Source: Verrucomicrobiales bacterium
Lineage (GTDB): Bacteria; Verrucomicrobiota; Verrucomicrobiia; Limisphaerales; UBA1096
DNA: 8,424 nucleotides
Assembly (NCBI GenBank): GCA_011523195.1
Contig: WTHH01000144.1
Coordinates: 1 to 8,424, forward strand
Direction of reading: 5' to 3'
Part shown: in pieces, positions 7,773 through 8,424 of the stretch
Position numbering within the stretch: the stretch's first letter is position 1
Layout of the letters: the number at the start of each line of letters is the position of its first letter
Position numbers and translations under genes: made by a program
Notes under the pieces: generated by a model
The model's input: the letters and a program-made list of their open reading frames with translations, nothing else
Told to the model about the DNA's origin: nothing
The model's database searches: none

Positions 7773-8195
7773 TCAATACAGCCCTAGATTGTAGAGGGAA
7801 AATGCTATTAGAATCGTGTGGTGAACGAACTCGTAAGCCTTACCCTTGTCCAGCGAGTAGAGCGCGATGTTTTGGATACCAGCGAGCTGGTACTCTATTG
7901 TCTACGGGATGTCGCATTGCTCGAGGTAAATCGGTAGGATGATCTTCTCCCGTTCACTGGCCAGAGCCAGTTCTTTGACGACGTTTTTGGAGCCGGTGGA
8001 GTGGCGGCTGATGGCGAGGATGAAGACAGAGGAGGCACGTATGGCCTCGACGATTTACTTGGTCGACATGGTGGCGCCGTGGATGTCGGACTCGTCCATC
8101 CAGACAGCCACGCCCTGCTCGCGCATGTACTCAACCAGCTTGATGACCTTCTGCTGGTTCTCCCTCGAGTAACTGATAAAAACGTCCGGGCTCAC
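7773..8195 (-). pseudogene. TIR-domain protein gene broken by two in-frame stop codons
   Basis: Reading from a GTG at 8193-8195 gives SPDVFISYSRENQQKV, the classic TIR start (DVFISYSxxD), then WMDESDIHGATMSTK. An in-frame TAA (codon 47, 8055-8057) interrupts it. The same frame resumes IVEAIRASSVFILAISRHST, KNVVKELALASE and IILPIYLEQCDIP. A TAG (codon 98, 7902-7904) follows, then TIEYQLAGIQNIALYSLDKG up to a TGA at 7773-7775. The order FISYS, DI, EAI, VFILAIS, E, ILPIYLE fits a whole TIR domain. E75 in VVKELALA occupies the position of the catalytic glutamate of NADase TIRs such as SARM1. TIR proteins in bacteria usually consume NAD+ or make signalling nucleotides in defence. Other genes here end on TAA, TAG and TGA, so recoding is unlikely. 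No frameshift is visible, so the decay looks recent. An in-frame TGA just upstream excludes a longer N-terminus. Confidence 0.82.
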
Positions 8196-8323
8196 GTAAA
8201 ATAATCATCGGAGCAATTTGGCCAATGGCTGTCAACGGATAAATCCGCAATTCCAAAGGCAATTCGGGCTGGTAAATGGGTTGCCAGAGAGGGAGATGGG
8301 TGTAGGCTTATTGCCGATCAGTT

Positions 8324-8424
8324 ATGTTGGGCATCAAAGCCAATCGCTGGAGTCGGCGCGAGTTTCTTTCAGTGGGAAGCTTGGGCAGTCTGGCGTTACC
8401 GCAGTTGCTGCAGGCGGAGTCGGC
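8324..8424 (+). CDS. Start of a Tat-exported protein, probably DUF1501 family (3' truncated)
   Basis: An ATG at 8324-8326 opens a frame that runs off the right edge after 33 codons. The residues show a twin-arginine signal: N-terminal MLGIKANRW, then SRREFL (residues 10-15), a hydrophobic stretch (SVGSLGSLALPQLLQ) and AES near the expected cleavage site. Proteins with this kind of start, SRREFL followed by a GxLxLPxLLxAE pattern, are very common in Planctomycetes and Verrucomicrobia as DUF1501 (sulfatase-like fold) proteins, often encoded beside DUF1549/DUF1553 cytochrome-type genes. That family call rests only on the signal region and is an inference. An in-frame TAG at 8303-8305 limits the frame upstream. 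No Shine-Dalgarno sequence is visible. Confidence 0.7.
   Translation, partial: MLGIKANRWSRREFLSVGSLGSLALPQLLQAES

Noticed and set aside
7939..8204. Plus-strand small open frames opposite the TIR remnant
   Set aside because: They have no family motif, whereas the minus strand gives a recognisable TIR domain through the same bases.
8218..8245. Possible promoter TTGGCC / TAAATC before the Tat-signal gene
   Set aside because: The match to the -10 consensus is poor (3 of 6), and I cannot separate it from chance.

Overview
The window looks like a piece of a G+C-rich bacterial chromosome, most probably from the Verrucomicrobiota or a close relative in the PVC group. This is inferred from gene content only. 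The pointers are a short-LID adenylate kinase-like protein with a DGIPRN motif, a large secreted or membrane protein with small beta-barrel (Sm/SH3-like) segments, and the Tat signal start of a probable DUF1501-type protein. No rRNA, tRNA, CRISPR array, transposase or integrase was seen.

Layout. Positions 1-222 (+) are the tail of a PDZ-containing, HtrA/DegP-like protein. From 7641 down to 254 seven genes run on the minus strand. In transcription order they are: nnr (bifunctional NAD(P)HX epimerase/dehydratase), a 676-residue exported/membrane protein of unknown function, an adenylate kinase-like NMP kinase, fmt (Met-tRNA formyltransferase), trpB (tryptophan synthase beta), an S4-domain Hsp15-like RNA-binding protein, and a rhomboid intramembrane protease. 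Gaps are short: 119, 47, 8, 44 and 25 bp, then a 4-bp ATGA overlap. At least adk-like/fmt and S4/rhomboid are therefore likely co-transcribed. Positions 7773-8195 (-) hold a TIR-domain gene broken by two in-frame stop codons. At 8324 (+) a Tat-signal protein starts and runs off the window.

The most unusual signal is a short perfect palindrome, CGCTTGGCCAAGCG. It occurs ten times with at most one mismatch; six copies are exact over 14 bp and eight contain the exact 12-mer GCTTGGCCAAGC. Among the genes from 1 to 7641, every gap longer than about 10 bp holds a copy, often directly after a stop codon, and one gap holds an overlapping tandem pair. A copy also lies just upstream of nnr. Three more copies lie inside trpB, fmt and nnr, read as ordinary in-frame codons. 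It resembles in kind, not in sequence, the highly iterated palindrome HIP1 of cyanobacteria, or a REP-like/3'-end element.

The genes are mainly housekeeping: metabolite repair, initiator-tRNA formylation, tryptophan synthesis, nucleotide balance, ribosome rescue and membrane proteolysis. The TIR remnant points to a lost defence or signalling gene at the edge of this block.
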